From Paenibacillus hunanensis (GTDB lineage Bacteria; Bacillota; Bacilli; Paenibacillales; Paenibacillaceae): a stretch of DNA of 50,157 nt. The position numbers were made by a program, and so were the translations under genes. The notes beneath the pieces were generated by a model. That model saw only the letters and a list, made by a program, of their open reading frames with translations, did no database searches and was not told where the DNA came from. Positions within the stretch are counted from its first letter, which is position 1. Every line of letters starts with the position of its first letter. The DNA is taken from the NCBI RefSeq assembly GCF_014645615.1, contig NZ_BMMB01000017.1, positions 1 through 50,157 of the forward strand, read 5' to 3'. This document shows, piece after piece, positions 25,001 through 32,484 of this stretch.

Positions 25001-27722
25001 GGTCAATTGTGACCGTTCCCGATGCAGGAACAGTTGCGCTGCCGAGCACCTCATTATCTTCGTAGATCGTTACGGTCAGCCCTTCGTCTACTCCTGTGAC
25101 GGTTACAGTATCGCTATCACCGTAATTATTTTGCGGAGTGACATTAGCAGCTGGGATATTTGGAATAAGAACGGCTCCATAATTCACAAGAACCGGTAAA
25201 CTCAGCACGCCATTGCGCTCTACAACAAGGCTAACTGCACCGCCTGTTGGAGATAAGGTTGCATTGAGCTGAACAACGCCCTGTCCGTTTGCAGTTTGTG
25301 TATCCAGAAGCGTGCCATCTGCATACACTCTGACAATATCATTTGGTTGAAGCGATGTGACGTCAATCACCGAGGAGACATTAATTTCATTCGTAATATT
25401 GACGTTAGCTGGATTAATCGCTGCAACAACCTCGGCTGCATATGTCACAACCGTCGGTACGCTCTCTACTCCATTTCGTGTCAGTGTCACATTGACATTG
25501 CCACCAAGTGGAATAAGCGTCACCGGTATGTTCACACTTGTACCACCGGTTGCTACCGTACCTGTACCAAGCAGACTTGCATTACCATATACCTTGATAA
25601 TGTCACCAGCTTGCAGACCACTTACAATCACGTTATCTGCATTACCGGAGTTATTACCTACATTGACACTTGCTGTAGCTACCGGTGGCACCACCTCCGC
25701 CGGATAAGCGACAGGCACGACCAAGCTCTCAACTCCTTGATCAGTTACGCTAATTCCAACCGTGCCGCCAAGCGGATTGAGGGCCACATTAATTGTAACC
25801 TCTCCGTTACTAGCTACAGTTCCACTGCCCAGCAAGCTGCCATTACCATACACCCTGATCGTGTTGCCAGCTGTCTGTCCGGTTACCCGAACGGTATCAT
25901 TATTACCAGAATTGTTGGTAACCGTTACATTAGCCACATTTACAGCAGGAACCGTGATGGCACCGTAAGGAATGGAAATAGTGGTACTTTCGATATTGTT
26001 TTGCGTTACACTAAGACTCAAGCTTCCGCCCTGTGCATTCGCAGCGACTGGAATCGTTACAGTGCCTGTACCCGTTGCAGTCGCTGTACCCAGCACCGTT
26101 CCATTTCCATACACTTTTACAATATTGCCAGAGGTCAGTCCATTGACAGTTACATTCAATGAACCATTGACGATACTGGACAATGAAACTTGTGATGAAT
26201 TCAGTGGTGGGATTACCTCAGCCAGATAAGCCACAGCCGTTGCCGGGCTTACCACTCCCTGATGAGTTACACTCACATTAACGGAACCACCCAGAGGGGT
26301 TAACGTTACTGGAACAGTGACTGTGCCTTGAGCACTTACCGTGCCTGTACCCAGTACACCTGTACTATCATAAACGGTGACTGTATCGCCTTGAACCTGA
26401 CCACTAACAGCTACGCTATCCGTATTACCGGCATTATTAGTAACGGTAATATTAGAAGCCAGAATAGCAGGTACAGTGATCGAAGGATAGTTGACCGTGG
26501 TGGTCGCGCTTTGCAGGAGTCCTTCTTTCACACTCACGCTTAAACTACCCCCTGCCGGAGTTAAGACAACTGGCAAAGTTAAGGAAGTGTTGACTGCCGT
26601 ACCGGTCGCAAGAATCGTATTATCGGATGATACGGTTACAATAGAGCCTACTTTTAGATTGTTAACGGTAACGGTCGATGCTCCACCATAAGCATTATTG
26701 ATGGAAACGTTAGCCGTAGCAATTGGGGGAACAACCTCGGCACTGTACGTCACAGCATTGTAGGCACTCTCTACACTGCTGCGCGTACGGCTTACATTGA
26801 TCGTACCGCCTTCTGCATTTAATGTAGTGGAGACCACGGCTGTGCCACTCGCATTCGCTGTCGCTGTACCGATCGAGGTACTGCCGGAATATATAGTGAC
26901 CAGATCGCCCTCACTAATATTGTTTACGGTTACAGTGTCCTGTGATCCGTAATTGTTCGCAATGGTAATACTAGAGGTGGGAATGGCGCTTAATACAGCA
27001 GCACCATAGGTTACACTCGTCCGAGAACTTTCAGCAGTGCCACGTTTGGCACTCACACTGAGTGTTCCACCCGCAGGAATAAGCGTTGCTGTTACAGTGG
27101 CTGTGCCAGAGGCATTCGCTGTACCTGTGCCAATCGCCTGATTGCTGGAGTTATATACAGTGATGGTATCACTCGGATTTTGACCCGTCACTGTGATCGT
27201 CGAGGAGCCTGAGATTTGGTTGGATACACTAACCTGAGCAATCGTAGGAGCTGGAGTTGCTGCCAGGATTGTAAAATTATTTTGCTGCGTGGACTCACCA
27301 ATAGTAACGTTCAGCACATTACGCGTGTAGGCTGTGAACGTATAGCTTCCTGCGGCAGGAAGTACTTTATTGTTGAGTGTGAATGTATTGGAAGCACCCA
27401 GATTCAGCGATAGTAGACTGCTGAGCGTAACGGTTCTTCCATCGGAGCTGATACTGTTGGAGGGGATATTCACTCCATTGAACTGATCCGCTGTCGTTGC
27501 CGTGAATCCCGCTGGTAGTGAAATAATTACGCTACCAATCAGGTTAATTGCGATTCCCGGCTCGTAAGTAAGAGTGACGGTGGCTGTTTGCCCTGCTACA
27601 TTTTGACCATTAGCAGACGAAATACCTAATCCGCCTGCGGCATTCGCTTGCTTTGGTATACTAGGCCAAATTAGGCTAATAACCAGCAGCAGAATCAAGA
27701 ACGAATACCCCTTTTTCCTCAT
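19038..27722 (-). CDS. Giant SLH-anchored repeat surface protein (2894 residues)
   Basis: A 28-residue signal peptide ends at ANA. About 130 unique residues follow, then roughly 28 tandem Ig-like repeats of 85-90 residues (about 161-2610). A low-complexity P/T/G/A/E linker leads to three SLH domains (about 2700-2894: TRAQ, SREE and TRAE motifs) that hold the protein to wall polysaccharide. Repeats 1-11 form one subfamily (VTVTGLQPGD..VYGNGTVLGTGTV..TLTPLGG) and repeats 13-28 another (INGAQGTVTVTNAQPGD); repeat 12 is intermediate. AAGGGG lies eight bases before the ATG. It is probably an adhesin or S-layer-associated fibre; the true ligand cannot be read. It lies just downstream of the GAF/LuxR regulator. 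The family could also be called an Ig-like/SLH S-layer protein. Confidence 0.93.
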   Translation of the reverse strand: MRKKGYSFLILLLVISLIWPSIPKQANAAGGLGISSANGQNVAGQTATVTLTYEPGIAINLIGSVIISLPAGFTATTADQFNGVNIPSNSISSDGRTVTLSSLLSLNLGASNTFTLNNKVLPAAGSYTFTAYTRNVLNVTIGESTQQNNFTILAATPAPTIAQVSVSNQISGSSTITVTGQNPSDTITVYNSSNQAIGTGTANASGTATVTATLIPAGGTLSVSAKRGTAESSRTSVTYGAAVLSAIPTSSITIANNYGSQDTVTVNNISEGDLVTIYSGSTSIGTATANASGTAVVSTTLNAEGGTINVSRTRSSVESAYNAVTYSAEVVPPIATANVSINNAYGGASTVTVNNLKVGSIVTVSSDNTILATGTAVNTSLTLPVVLTPAGGSLSVSVKEGLLQSATTTVNYPSITVPAILASNITVTNNAGNTDSVAVSGQVQGDTVTVYDSTGVLGTGTVSAQGTVTVPVTLTPLGGSVNVSVTHQGVVSPATAVAYLAEVIPPLNSSQVSLSSIVNGSLNVTVNGLTSGNIVKVYGNGTVLGTATATGTGTVTIPVAANAQGGSLSLSVTQNNIESTTISIPYGAITVPAVNVANVTVTNNSGNNDTVRVTGQTAGNTIRVYGNGSLLGSGTVASNGEVTINVALNPLGGTVGISVTDQGVESLVVPVAYPAEVVPPVATASVNVGNNSGNADNVIVSGLQAGDIIKVYGNASLLGTGTVATGGTSVNIPVTLIPLGGNVNVTLTRNGVESVPTVVTYAAEVVAAINPANVNITNEINVSSVIDVTSLQPNDIVRVYADGTLLDTQTANGQGVVQLNATLSPTGGAVSLVVERNGVLSLPVLVNYGAVLIPNIPAANVTPQNNYGDSDTVTVTGVDEGLTVTIYEDNEVLGSATVPASGTVTIDLTLTPTGGTVYATAKYLGIESDPVAVNYGREVVPPIDAALVTVANNTGGSDTVSFVSLVSGDLITVYKDGAVLGTGTVSAAGTVVINATLTPQGGTIAVTRQHNGIESAPTSIPYNSEPGPVLDPASIDVTNATGSNDMIDVTGLEPGDTIRVVDANDTVVGTGIANASGVVMFQVTLLPEGGALTFVLTRDQLDSDPVQVNYPAEQPAPANPPVAVVDSINADIGTVTVTNLQPGTVANVYDDDDTLLGTAPADGTGKATISFKFLKAQGKLFVRAFANGVETTVLTFDYQDIEVESTPGIVSAALTSISGSQGTVTVTGAQPGDILKVYGPNNVVLGTGTADTNGQALIVFTFPTADGDLRVTSTTNGTETDLVNLPYSGVDIPATPTPAAALSNINNDQGTVTATGLQSGDVVTVYGPNNVVLGTANVGSDGQAVVTFSFPTSDGALTVTSTRNGTETNIVVLPYSGVTLPATPTPVAALSGINGAQGVVTVTGVAVGQRVRVYSDTNVQLAEITADGNGAAVLPFTFPTTAGELSVRTVSNGTETEIAVLPYSNITLPVANPTAALTDITGAQGTVEVSDAQPGDVIKVYGPGNTVLGTAVANGSGQATVVFTFTAADGDLNVTYTRNGTETAIITLPYSGVDIPATPQPAAVITNINSNQGTITATGIDPGETVTVYDDNNAVLGTGVAAANGEAVISFTFPTADGTLTVVANVNGVETEIAALPYSGIVIPTTPTPVASISSVNGDEGVVTVTGVTPGQMVRVYSDANVQLAEVTANGSGAAVLNVTFPNASGELSVRTVANGTETEIATLPYSDIVIPAPTPTADLTDINGAQGTVTVTNAQSGDVIKVYGPNNELLGTQSVGTNGEATVVFTFTTADGDLTVTYTRGGTETNIVTLPYSGVDIPTTPQPTAIISDIDGADGTVTVTNVAAGQTVRVYSDANVQLAEETANASGTAVLNFTFPSANGELSVRTVANGTETEIGTLPYSGIVIPTPTPTADLTDINGAQGTVTVTNAQSGDVIKVYGPNNELLGTQSVGTNGEATVNFTFTTADGDLTVTYTRGGTETTITTLPYSGVDIPTTPQPTAIISDINGDDGTVTVTNVTAGQTVRVYSDANVQLAEETANAGGTAVLNFTFPNANGELSVRTVANGTETEIGTLPYSGIVIPAPTPTADLTDINGAQGTVTVTNAQPADVIKVYGPNNELLGTQSVGTNGEATVVFTFTTADGDLTVTYTRGGTETTITTLPYSGVDVPTTPQPTATISDINGDEGTVTVSNVAAGQTVRVYSDANVQLAEETADANGTAVLNFTFPNANGELSVRTVANGTETEIATLPYSGIVIPTPTPTAEITNVNGDAGTVTVTNVAAGQTVRVYSDANVQLAEETADANGTAVLNFTFPNANGELSVRTVANGTETEIATLPYSGIVIPTPTPTADLTDINGAQGTVTVTDAQPGDVINVYGPNNELLGTQTANANGEATINFTFTTADGDLTVTYTRGGTETTITTLPYSGVDIPTTPEPTPAAELGAVNGSQGSVTVSNVAANQVVRVYGANNTLLAEGTADANGALQLTFTFPTANGTLSVRTVSNGTETEIASLPYSGANAPTTPGNPDSPEATLINTQGNQGTVRVNGVLTGDTVTVQSDVYGQGTVQLGTVTVTADGFVDVPVQFPETSGQVVVILNRNGTSTNIATISYNTQNNGGGTNNDNNVPAGRIPGQLGLGPEFTNGGAAAGTGTPEPAGETDSPATTTPATEPTDNTVGAAAGEGTAAGETEDADKLITLKSTNVADFSDTAGHWAQADIARLHRLGILNGVGNNKYDPNATLTRAQFAQMINNLLQLSPDGTKADYSDIRNSAWYNNAIQAVTTVGVSNGYTDGTYKPNRKISREEMAHILLNTMRYVDPDDSFGTDTNQVLNKFKDQSKVGNWARSDLASAITEKLFKGRANGELDPKASTTRAEAAATISRLIDQLSENFKID
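20585..22530 (-). repeat. Higher-order 525-bp dimer repeats inside the giant SLH gene
   Basis: Two alternating repeat types, one with DVIKVYGPNNELLGTQ and one with QTVRVYSDANVQLAEE, form 525-bp dimers. For example, sequence from 21890 to about 21982 recurs without change 525 bp on, from 22415. Near 20700-21190 two copies of the second type sit side by side and encode about 70 identical residues but differ at many silent positions. Confidence 0.85.
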
Positions 27723-27823
27723 CTCTTTCGCCCCTTTTGAAAGTGTTGTAGTAGATGTCGACTAGGCTAGCAAATGAAGCTCGTAAGACTAACGTGGTAC
27801 ATTTAAACCAATTAACAGGATTT

Positions 27824-27840
27824 TATTCCTAATTTAGGAA
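27824..27840. promoter_or_regulatory. Perfect inverted repeat upstream of the giant SLH gene
   Basis: ATTCCTAA and TTTAGGAAT form 8-bp arms around one central base, about 100 bp before the start codon. It is a candidate operator for a dimeric regulator. The flanking AT-rich sequence also holds a 16-bp palindrome (27900-27915) and an AATAAG/CTTATT pair (27912-27931). No clear -35/-10 pair could be assigned. Confidence 0.5.
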
Positions 27841-28005
27841 TATATACAAATATACCCTCCTTTACCTGTGATTTCGACTATTAATTAAAAAAAGATCACT
27901 ATTTTTTAAAAAATAAGTATATTTTCTTATTTTTTCCTTAAATGTTTATTATTAAAAACTTAAAAACATCACTTTCTTGCTTTCAATTACGAATCTACGG
28001 CACAT

Positions 28006-28039
28006 CAAAAAGCCCGCATACTGGTAAGTACGCGGGCTT
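28006..28039 (-). terminator. Terminator of the KaiC/LuxR operon
   Basis: On the minus strand AAGCCCGC pairs with GCGGGCTT, followed by TTTTGATG, about 40 nt beyond the LuxR-type gene. It separates the operon from the giant SLH gene. Confidence 0.88.
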
Positions 28040-28078
28040 CCTATGATTAGTAATGAAATCTAGTATATTCGTATTTGA

Positions 28079-30298
28079 TTATCCGATGCTTTTATTAAAT
28101 ACAGCCGCGATCGCTTGAGCACGATCACTGACTCCCATTTTATTAAAAATATTCGTTAAATGGTTTTTGACCGTGTGCTCACTAATAAAGAGAGTAGCCG
28201 CAATCTCCTTATTACTGGATGCTTTCACGACCAGCTCCAATACTTCTTTTTCACGAGGCGAAAGGCCAAATTGCTTCACAATCGCTTCCAGTCCTCGACC
28301 TTCCGCGCCTTCGGACGAAACCGAGCGTGCCGCAACCGCTGGCGCTTCCTCCACCAGATTGATCTCGGTTTCCAGTGTATGACGACTCAGCACAAACAGG
28401 CGGAACTGGCTGACCAGTCCTTGATCAATACCGCTAATCGGCAGATCATTCACCACACGCATATCATCGTCCGCAGATGCCGCAATGGCAAACGCCAGTG
28501 CCATAATCTGACCACCACGAGAATAAGACTTTCCTGCTGCAACAGCCTGGTTATCCTGTATATGCTTATAGTCCTCAATCATCTCAGCTTCTTGCTGGAA
28601 CAGATGTGGGAAGCTGCGCAGCATATTCGGATCAGAATACGACATCAGGCAGGCGCGTCCGATCATATCCGCCTCATCCTTCGTAATACCGCCCCATGTT
28701 GCAAACTCCTGCACAATGCGCTGCGCATCGGCAGTCAATTGATATAGCGCCACGTTCCATTCACGAATCGATTCGTGTAGAATCTGCGCAAACCGATTAC
28801 TGTTAGACATATACTGCTGACGATCGTATACCGACTTCATCACTACGCTACCCATCATCGCGAGTGCTGACAAAATCTCACGGCATTCCTCGCCCTCCTG
28901 CTCCGTGCTCACCGCAACAGCCAGCACCGCGCGTGTACGATTCGCATACACGATCGGATACTCCAGCATAATCTCAAATGGTGTGCTGTGGTTGATGTAG
29001 TAGCTAGCTGCCGGCTGTTCTGCATTTTCCAGATAACGACGCGCCACATCCTTCGCATACGTTTCACCATTCGGGCTCTGCATGCCGCGTGCCACCATCT
29101 GGATTTTACCATCGTCTGAAGTACGATGCACCACAATAGACGCCGATGGATTCCATACCAGATTTAGACTCATATCTACCAGCATGAACATGACGCGCTG
29201 TGCATCCTGTACCGACACGATCATGCGCGATAGCTCGATCAGCGGCTTGAAGCGCTGAAGCTGCTTTTCCATCTTCTCATAGGTCAGATGGTTGGCAATA
29301 TACCAGCCCATAAGCGAGATCATCGTCTCTTCAAACTGGAAATGCAGACCTGGAATCGAGCGCTCTTTATAGCTCACGCCAAATAGCAAGCCGTACACTT
29401 CATCATCATAACGAATCGGGAAGCACTGCACCTCGTGAACCTGAGGCACACCCTTTTGTAAAAAGAAATTGCTACGTGGGTCACGTTCCACATTCGTCCA
29501 GCGTGACGGCTGCGCACTGAGCACCGCCTGTCCGAGGAAGCCCTCTCCCTCGTGGAATACCGCACCATTCAGCTCAGGGGCAGCTGTACCGATGCTATTA
29601 ATGACCGTGTATTTGCCTGTGCCCGTACGCAAAGCAAATCCGAAAATATCCGCCAGATCGCTAGATGACAGCACAATCCGTGTAATTTCCTCAATCGGAT
29701 GTGCAGCAGACTGATCCGTCACGAGCGTATCGCTTAGAGCGACCAGCCGGTCAGTCAATCGCTTTTCTTTATAGCTCGATTTTAAAATTAAAGACATCGC
29801 TCGAGCTAAGCGCGTAATTTTTTCGCGTTTAAATATTTCCTGCTCCGGTGTAGTCTCTTGCGTCTCATGCACCCAGCGTTGCATCGCCTCGAAAAAGTCA
29901 GTCGATACTTCTACATCCTTCTGTGAAAAGTTAGGATGGGATAGCACGGCCTGACGTGTACCCGTCTGAATCAGAATACCCGCCCAGATAAAAAAGCTTG
30001 TAGAGAGCGGTTCCAGACTCACCGGCGCAATAAGCCAGCGAATGCCAGGCACCCATTGATCGGATAACAACGTATTTTTGATCCCCTGTAGCTTGTTGAT
30101 CTCCTGCTGCATGAATCGCTGCATTTCCTCAGCATGCTGTTCAAATATAATCGCATGACCTGGATGCGAAGGCGCAGTCATCATGCGTCCTTCATGATCC
30201 GTTACCATAATTAACAGATCAGTTAACTGAGCATACGTATCCTGTAGCTCCTGACAGACGTCTCGAATATCGCTTATTAATCCCGTTGTCTCAATCAT
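28079..30298 (-). CDS. GAF-domain LuxR-family transcriptional regulator
   Basis: This 739-residue regulator has three parts. An N-terminal region (about 1-180) contains a possible sensory fold (LTDLLIMVTDHEGRMMTAP). One clear GAF domain follows (about 185-345: GEGFLGQAVLSAQPSRWTNV, QCFPIRYDDEVYGLLFGV), then a second GAF-like region (about 350-500). The C-terminal LuxR helix-turn-helix (about 676-735) has SPREKEVLELV and SNKEIAATLFISEHTVKNH. No receiver domain is present, so it probably responds to a small ligand or partner. Its ATG overlaps the stop of the winged-helix gene (ATGATTGA), pointing to coupled translation. It is the third gene of the KaiC operon and lies just upstream of the giant SLH gene, a plausible target. 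Confidence 0.85.
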   Translation of the reverse strand: MIETTGLISDIRDVCQELQDTYAQLTDLLIMVTDHEGRMMTAPSHPGHAIIFEQHAEEMQRFMQQEINKLQGIKNTLLSDQWVPGIRWLIAPVSLEPLSTSFFIWAGILIQTGTRQAVLSHPNFSQKDVEVSTDFFEAMQRWVHETQETTPEQEIFKREKITRLARAMSLILKSSYKEKRLTDRLVALSDTLVTDQSAAHPIEEITRIVLSSSDLADIFGFALRTGTGKYTVINSIGTAAPELNGAVFHEGEGFLGQAVLSAQPSRWTNVERDPRSNFFLQKGVPQVHEVQCFPIRYDDEVYGLLFGVSYKERSIPGLHFQFEETMISLMGWYIANHLTYEKMEKQLQRFKPLIELSRMIVSVQDAQRVMFMLVDMSLNLVWNPSASIVVHRTSDDGKIQMVARGMQSPNGETYAKDVARRYLENAEQPAASYYINHSTPFEIMLEYPIVYANRTRAVLAVAVSTEQEGEECREILSALAMMGSVVMKSVYDRQQYMSNSNRFAQILHESIREWNVALYQLTADAQRIVQEFATWGGITKDEADMIGRACLMSYSDPNMLRSFPHLFQQEAEMIEDYKHIQDNQAVAAGKSYSRGGQIMALAFAIAASADDDMRVVNDLPISGIDQGLVSQFRLFVLSRHTLETEINLVEEAPAVAARSVSSEGAEGRGLEAIVKQFGLSPREKEVLELVVKASSNKEIAATLFISEHTVKNHLTNIFNKMGVSDRAQAIAAVFNKSIG

Positions 30299-30542
30299 AG
30301 GCGCTCAGATCCACTTCTGTCTGCACATAGGGCGCCCGGTAACGGTAAATAGCCCGCAGGCCATCTCCATTCTTTTCCAGGATCGACATATCTGCCAGAC
30401 GATTTAAGGCACGCTCGGTTACCTGTTGGCTGCGTCCTAGCCTTTTCGATAGGCCACTGCTTGTTTCGATCGCATACGGATTATTTTCGAAAAATAGAGT
30501 ACATTCCATTTGTAATGTAATTACATCGCTTTCTGCTACCAT
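30291..30542 (-). CDS. Small winged-helix-like protein
   Basis: The 83 residues contain a pattern typical of winged-helix DNA-binding proteins: SSGLSKRLGRSQQVTERALNRL as the helix-turn-helix, then SILEKNGDG and AIYRYRAP as the wing. I do not recognise a named family. AAGGAGG lies 12 bases before the ATG and overlaps the kaiC-like stop. The gene starts 18 nt after the KaiC-like gene and overlaps the LuxR-type gene by 8 nt, so all three are one operon. It may be a DNA-binding partner or a link between the ATPase and the regulator; this is inference. Confidence 0.7.
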   Translation of the reverse strand: MVAESDVITLQMECTLFFENNPYAIETSSGLSKRLGRSQQVTERALNRLADMSILEKNGDGLRAIYRYRAPYVQTEVDLSAYD

Positions 30543-30559
30543 AAGGTCCCCATCCCTCC

Positions 30560-32005
30560 TTAAATCAGTTGCACAAACGGCTCATCGGGTGCGTTCGCAA
30601 TAATGTGCGGTGCAGATACGCGACCGCTCGGGGATTTGGTGACCTGAAGATACTGGTAATTGCCATCTACCCACGTACGAATAACGCCGTTACACGTACG
30701 CTCCAGGAATGAAGCAGTCTCTTTTCCAATCTCCGCAAAGTTGCAATGCACAACAATCGTAATCCCTAGTGAACGCCACATCGACATTTCTTCAGCAAAA
30801 TAACGCAACAGGAAGTCGCGGCCACGCTCGGAAATGATCGTATTCAGATCATAGTAAACAAACCAGCGCTTGTCACATGTATCCTCACATTCAAAAATCG
30901 GCCCCAGCTTATCATTTAATACCTGCGCGTAATCATCATTCGCCACCTTATCTACGCGAATCATCGCTTTTTCAAGATCAGAATCCACAGCTCTGCGATA
31001 ATGCTCGATGAAAAAGGCTTTTCCATCACGAGCAGCCTCCCGCAGCGACACGCCAAACAACTCTATCGTATCGGCAAAGGTATCCAGTGGTGTATTGCCA
31101 GACATCAATGCAACCGTACAATCATCGTCCTTGATTCGCTGTGCATAGATCGAGGACATCAGGTAACGGTAATTCGCTTTACTGTTCGTATCAATCATAA
31201 ATACGCTACCGCGCGGGATACCACCACCAAGCAATTCATCCAACGTATCGATACCAGTAGAAAAGACTTCTTTTTCTCGCGTGAGCGTCTTATCCTCAGC
31301 CATCGATAAGGATGGGACGATGTACACGCCCTGATTCAGGAACTTGTACGTATGCTCACCCTCCATAATGCGTGTACCGCGCATTTTGAGCACCTCAATC
31401 GTACGCTTGCGGTACTTTTCCATCAGCGGCTTGAGCGAGAGTCGCACGATACCGTCACATATATAATTTTCAAAAGGAATATTCATTTCAGCAAGCTCCG
31501 CATATTCGCGGATAAAAAAGGACGTCAGATTGTGCTTGCGCATAATATTGCGAATCGTATACACATTATTACGCGCATGCTCCTGCGTACTCACCATCCG
31601 GAACAGGCTGATGCTGTCGATAACGACACGCTTACAGCCGATCTCCTTCACAACCGCCTCGAAGATACCGTTCGGCTGTAGCATCTGATCCAGTAGAATA
31701 TCCGGCTCCATACAAATAACGCGCAGCTTATTTTCCCGCTCCAGCTGACGCAAATCCCATCCGAATCCGCTCATATCTTCGTAAATCTGCTCCGGTAATT
31801 CCTCAAATGTGATATAAATTCCCGGTTCGTTGAAGCTAACTGCACCCTCTACCAGAAACTGCATACCGATCGTCGTTTTCCCGGTTCCAGGCTCGCCCTC
31901 CAGAATCACTACAGCACCCGGTGGGATACCGCCATGCAAAATTTCGTCGAGTCCGGGTATACCTGTATGGATGGCACGTGTCTTAATAGCATTTGTGTTA
32001 GGCAT
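30560..32005 (-). CDS. KaiC-like RecA-superfamily ATPase
   Basis: The 481-residue protein has two KaiC-type domains. The first (about 10-235) starts TGIPGLDEILHGGIPPG and has Walker A GEPGTGKT (37-44), the adjacent glutamates E68-E69 that act as the catalytic pair in KaiC, and Walker B VVID (127-130). The second (about 247-481) begins STGIDTLDELLGGGIPRG, but its P-loop is replaced by DTNSKANYR (272-280), so it should not hydrolyse ATP. No kaiA or kaiB lies nearby, so a cyanobacterial-type clock is not implied; KaiC homologues elsewhere act as signalling ATPases. GGAGG lies nine bases after a good promoter leader and before the ATG. It leads an operon with a winged-helix and a GAF/LuxR gene. 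Confidence 0.88.
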   Translation of the reverse strand: MPNTNAIKTRAIHTGIPGLDEILHGGIPPGAVVILEGEPGTGKTTIGMQFLVEGAVSFNEPGIYITFEELPEQIYEDMSGFGWDLRQLERENKLRVICMEPDILLDQMLQPNGIFEAVVKEIGCKRVVIDSISLFRMVSTQEHARNNVYTIRNIMRKHNLTSFFIREYAELAEMNIPFENYICDGIVRLSLKPLMEKYRKRTIEVLKMRGTRIMEGEHTYKFLNQGVYIVPSLSMAEDKTLTREKEVFSTGIDTLDELLGGGIPRGSVFMIDTNSKANYRYLMSSIYAQRIKDDDCTVALMSGNTPLDTFADTIELFGVSLREAARDGKAFFIEHYRRAVDSDLEKAMIRVDKVANDDYAQVLNDKLGPIFECEDTCDKRWFVYYDLNTIISERGRDFLLRYFAEEMSMWRSLGITIVVHCNFAEIGKETASFLERTCNGVIRTWVDGNYQYLQVTKSPSGRVSAPHIIANAPDEPFVQLI

Positions 32006-32080
32006 ATACTGCTCCCTCCATCTGTAGAATAATTTTAGTCACGCAAGGGTTAGCTTTCTTACGAAGATGACTGTAAGGCA

Positions 32081-32108
32081 ATTATAACAATGGATTGTGC
32101 ATTAACAA
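32081..32108 (-). promoter_or_regulatory. Promoter of the KaiC operon
   Basis: On the minus strand there is TTGTTA (32108-32103), a 16-bp spacer and a perfect TATAAT (32086-32081), about 76 bp before the KaiC-like start. Confidence 0.65.
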
Positions 32109-32484
32109 AAGCTATTTTCCAATTTCATAACGGCGCTAAAGGTTTTAATCATTTATACCCTATTTTTCCAGAAGATGATAAGGTTTTCCGGTGATTCATA
32201 TAAATATTTTAAGCAAATGTATTGATTTTATAGTGGAATCGTTGAATTTACGCTGTATAAATATACATTCCCGCTGGAAATTGGGCTGGAAGTGTCTATA
32301 CATCCGCTGTATGTGTTGTATGCGAATAGAAGAAATGACAAGTACGGATGAATGAACGAGCATCTATTCTTTCGCTTTAGATATAAAAATAGCCGAATAC
32401 GAGCTTCATTCACGAATTGAAAAAGCTGTAGTCGGCGTATACTTTCATGTTTTAACGTTCATGGTATAGCATTCGTTGCTTGTC
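32109..32484. other. AT-rich non-coding gap between ywhD and the KaiC operon
   Basis: No supported gene is present. A 61-codon minus-strand frame (32228-32413) lacks a ribosome binding site. GAATGAA near 32350 and TTCATTC near 32408 form a loose inverted repeat. No terminator for ywhD stands out. Confidence 0.4.

Noticed and set aside
30560..32005. A cyanobacterial-type KaiABC clock
   Set aside because: No kaiA or kaiB is present and the second KaiC domain lacks a P-loop; homology alone does not imply a clock.
32228..32413. 61-codon minus-strand frame between ywhD and the KaiC operon
   Set aside because: No ribosome site, AT-driven composition.
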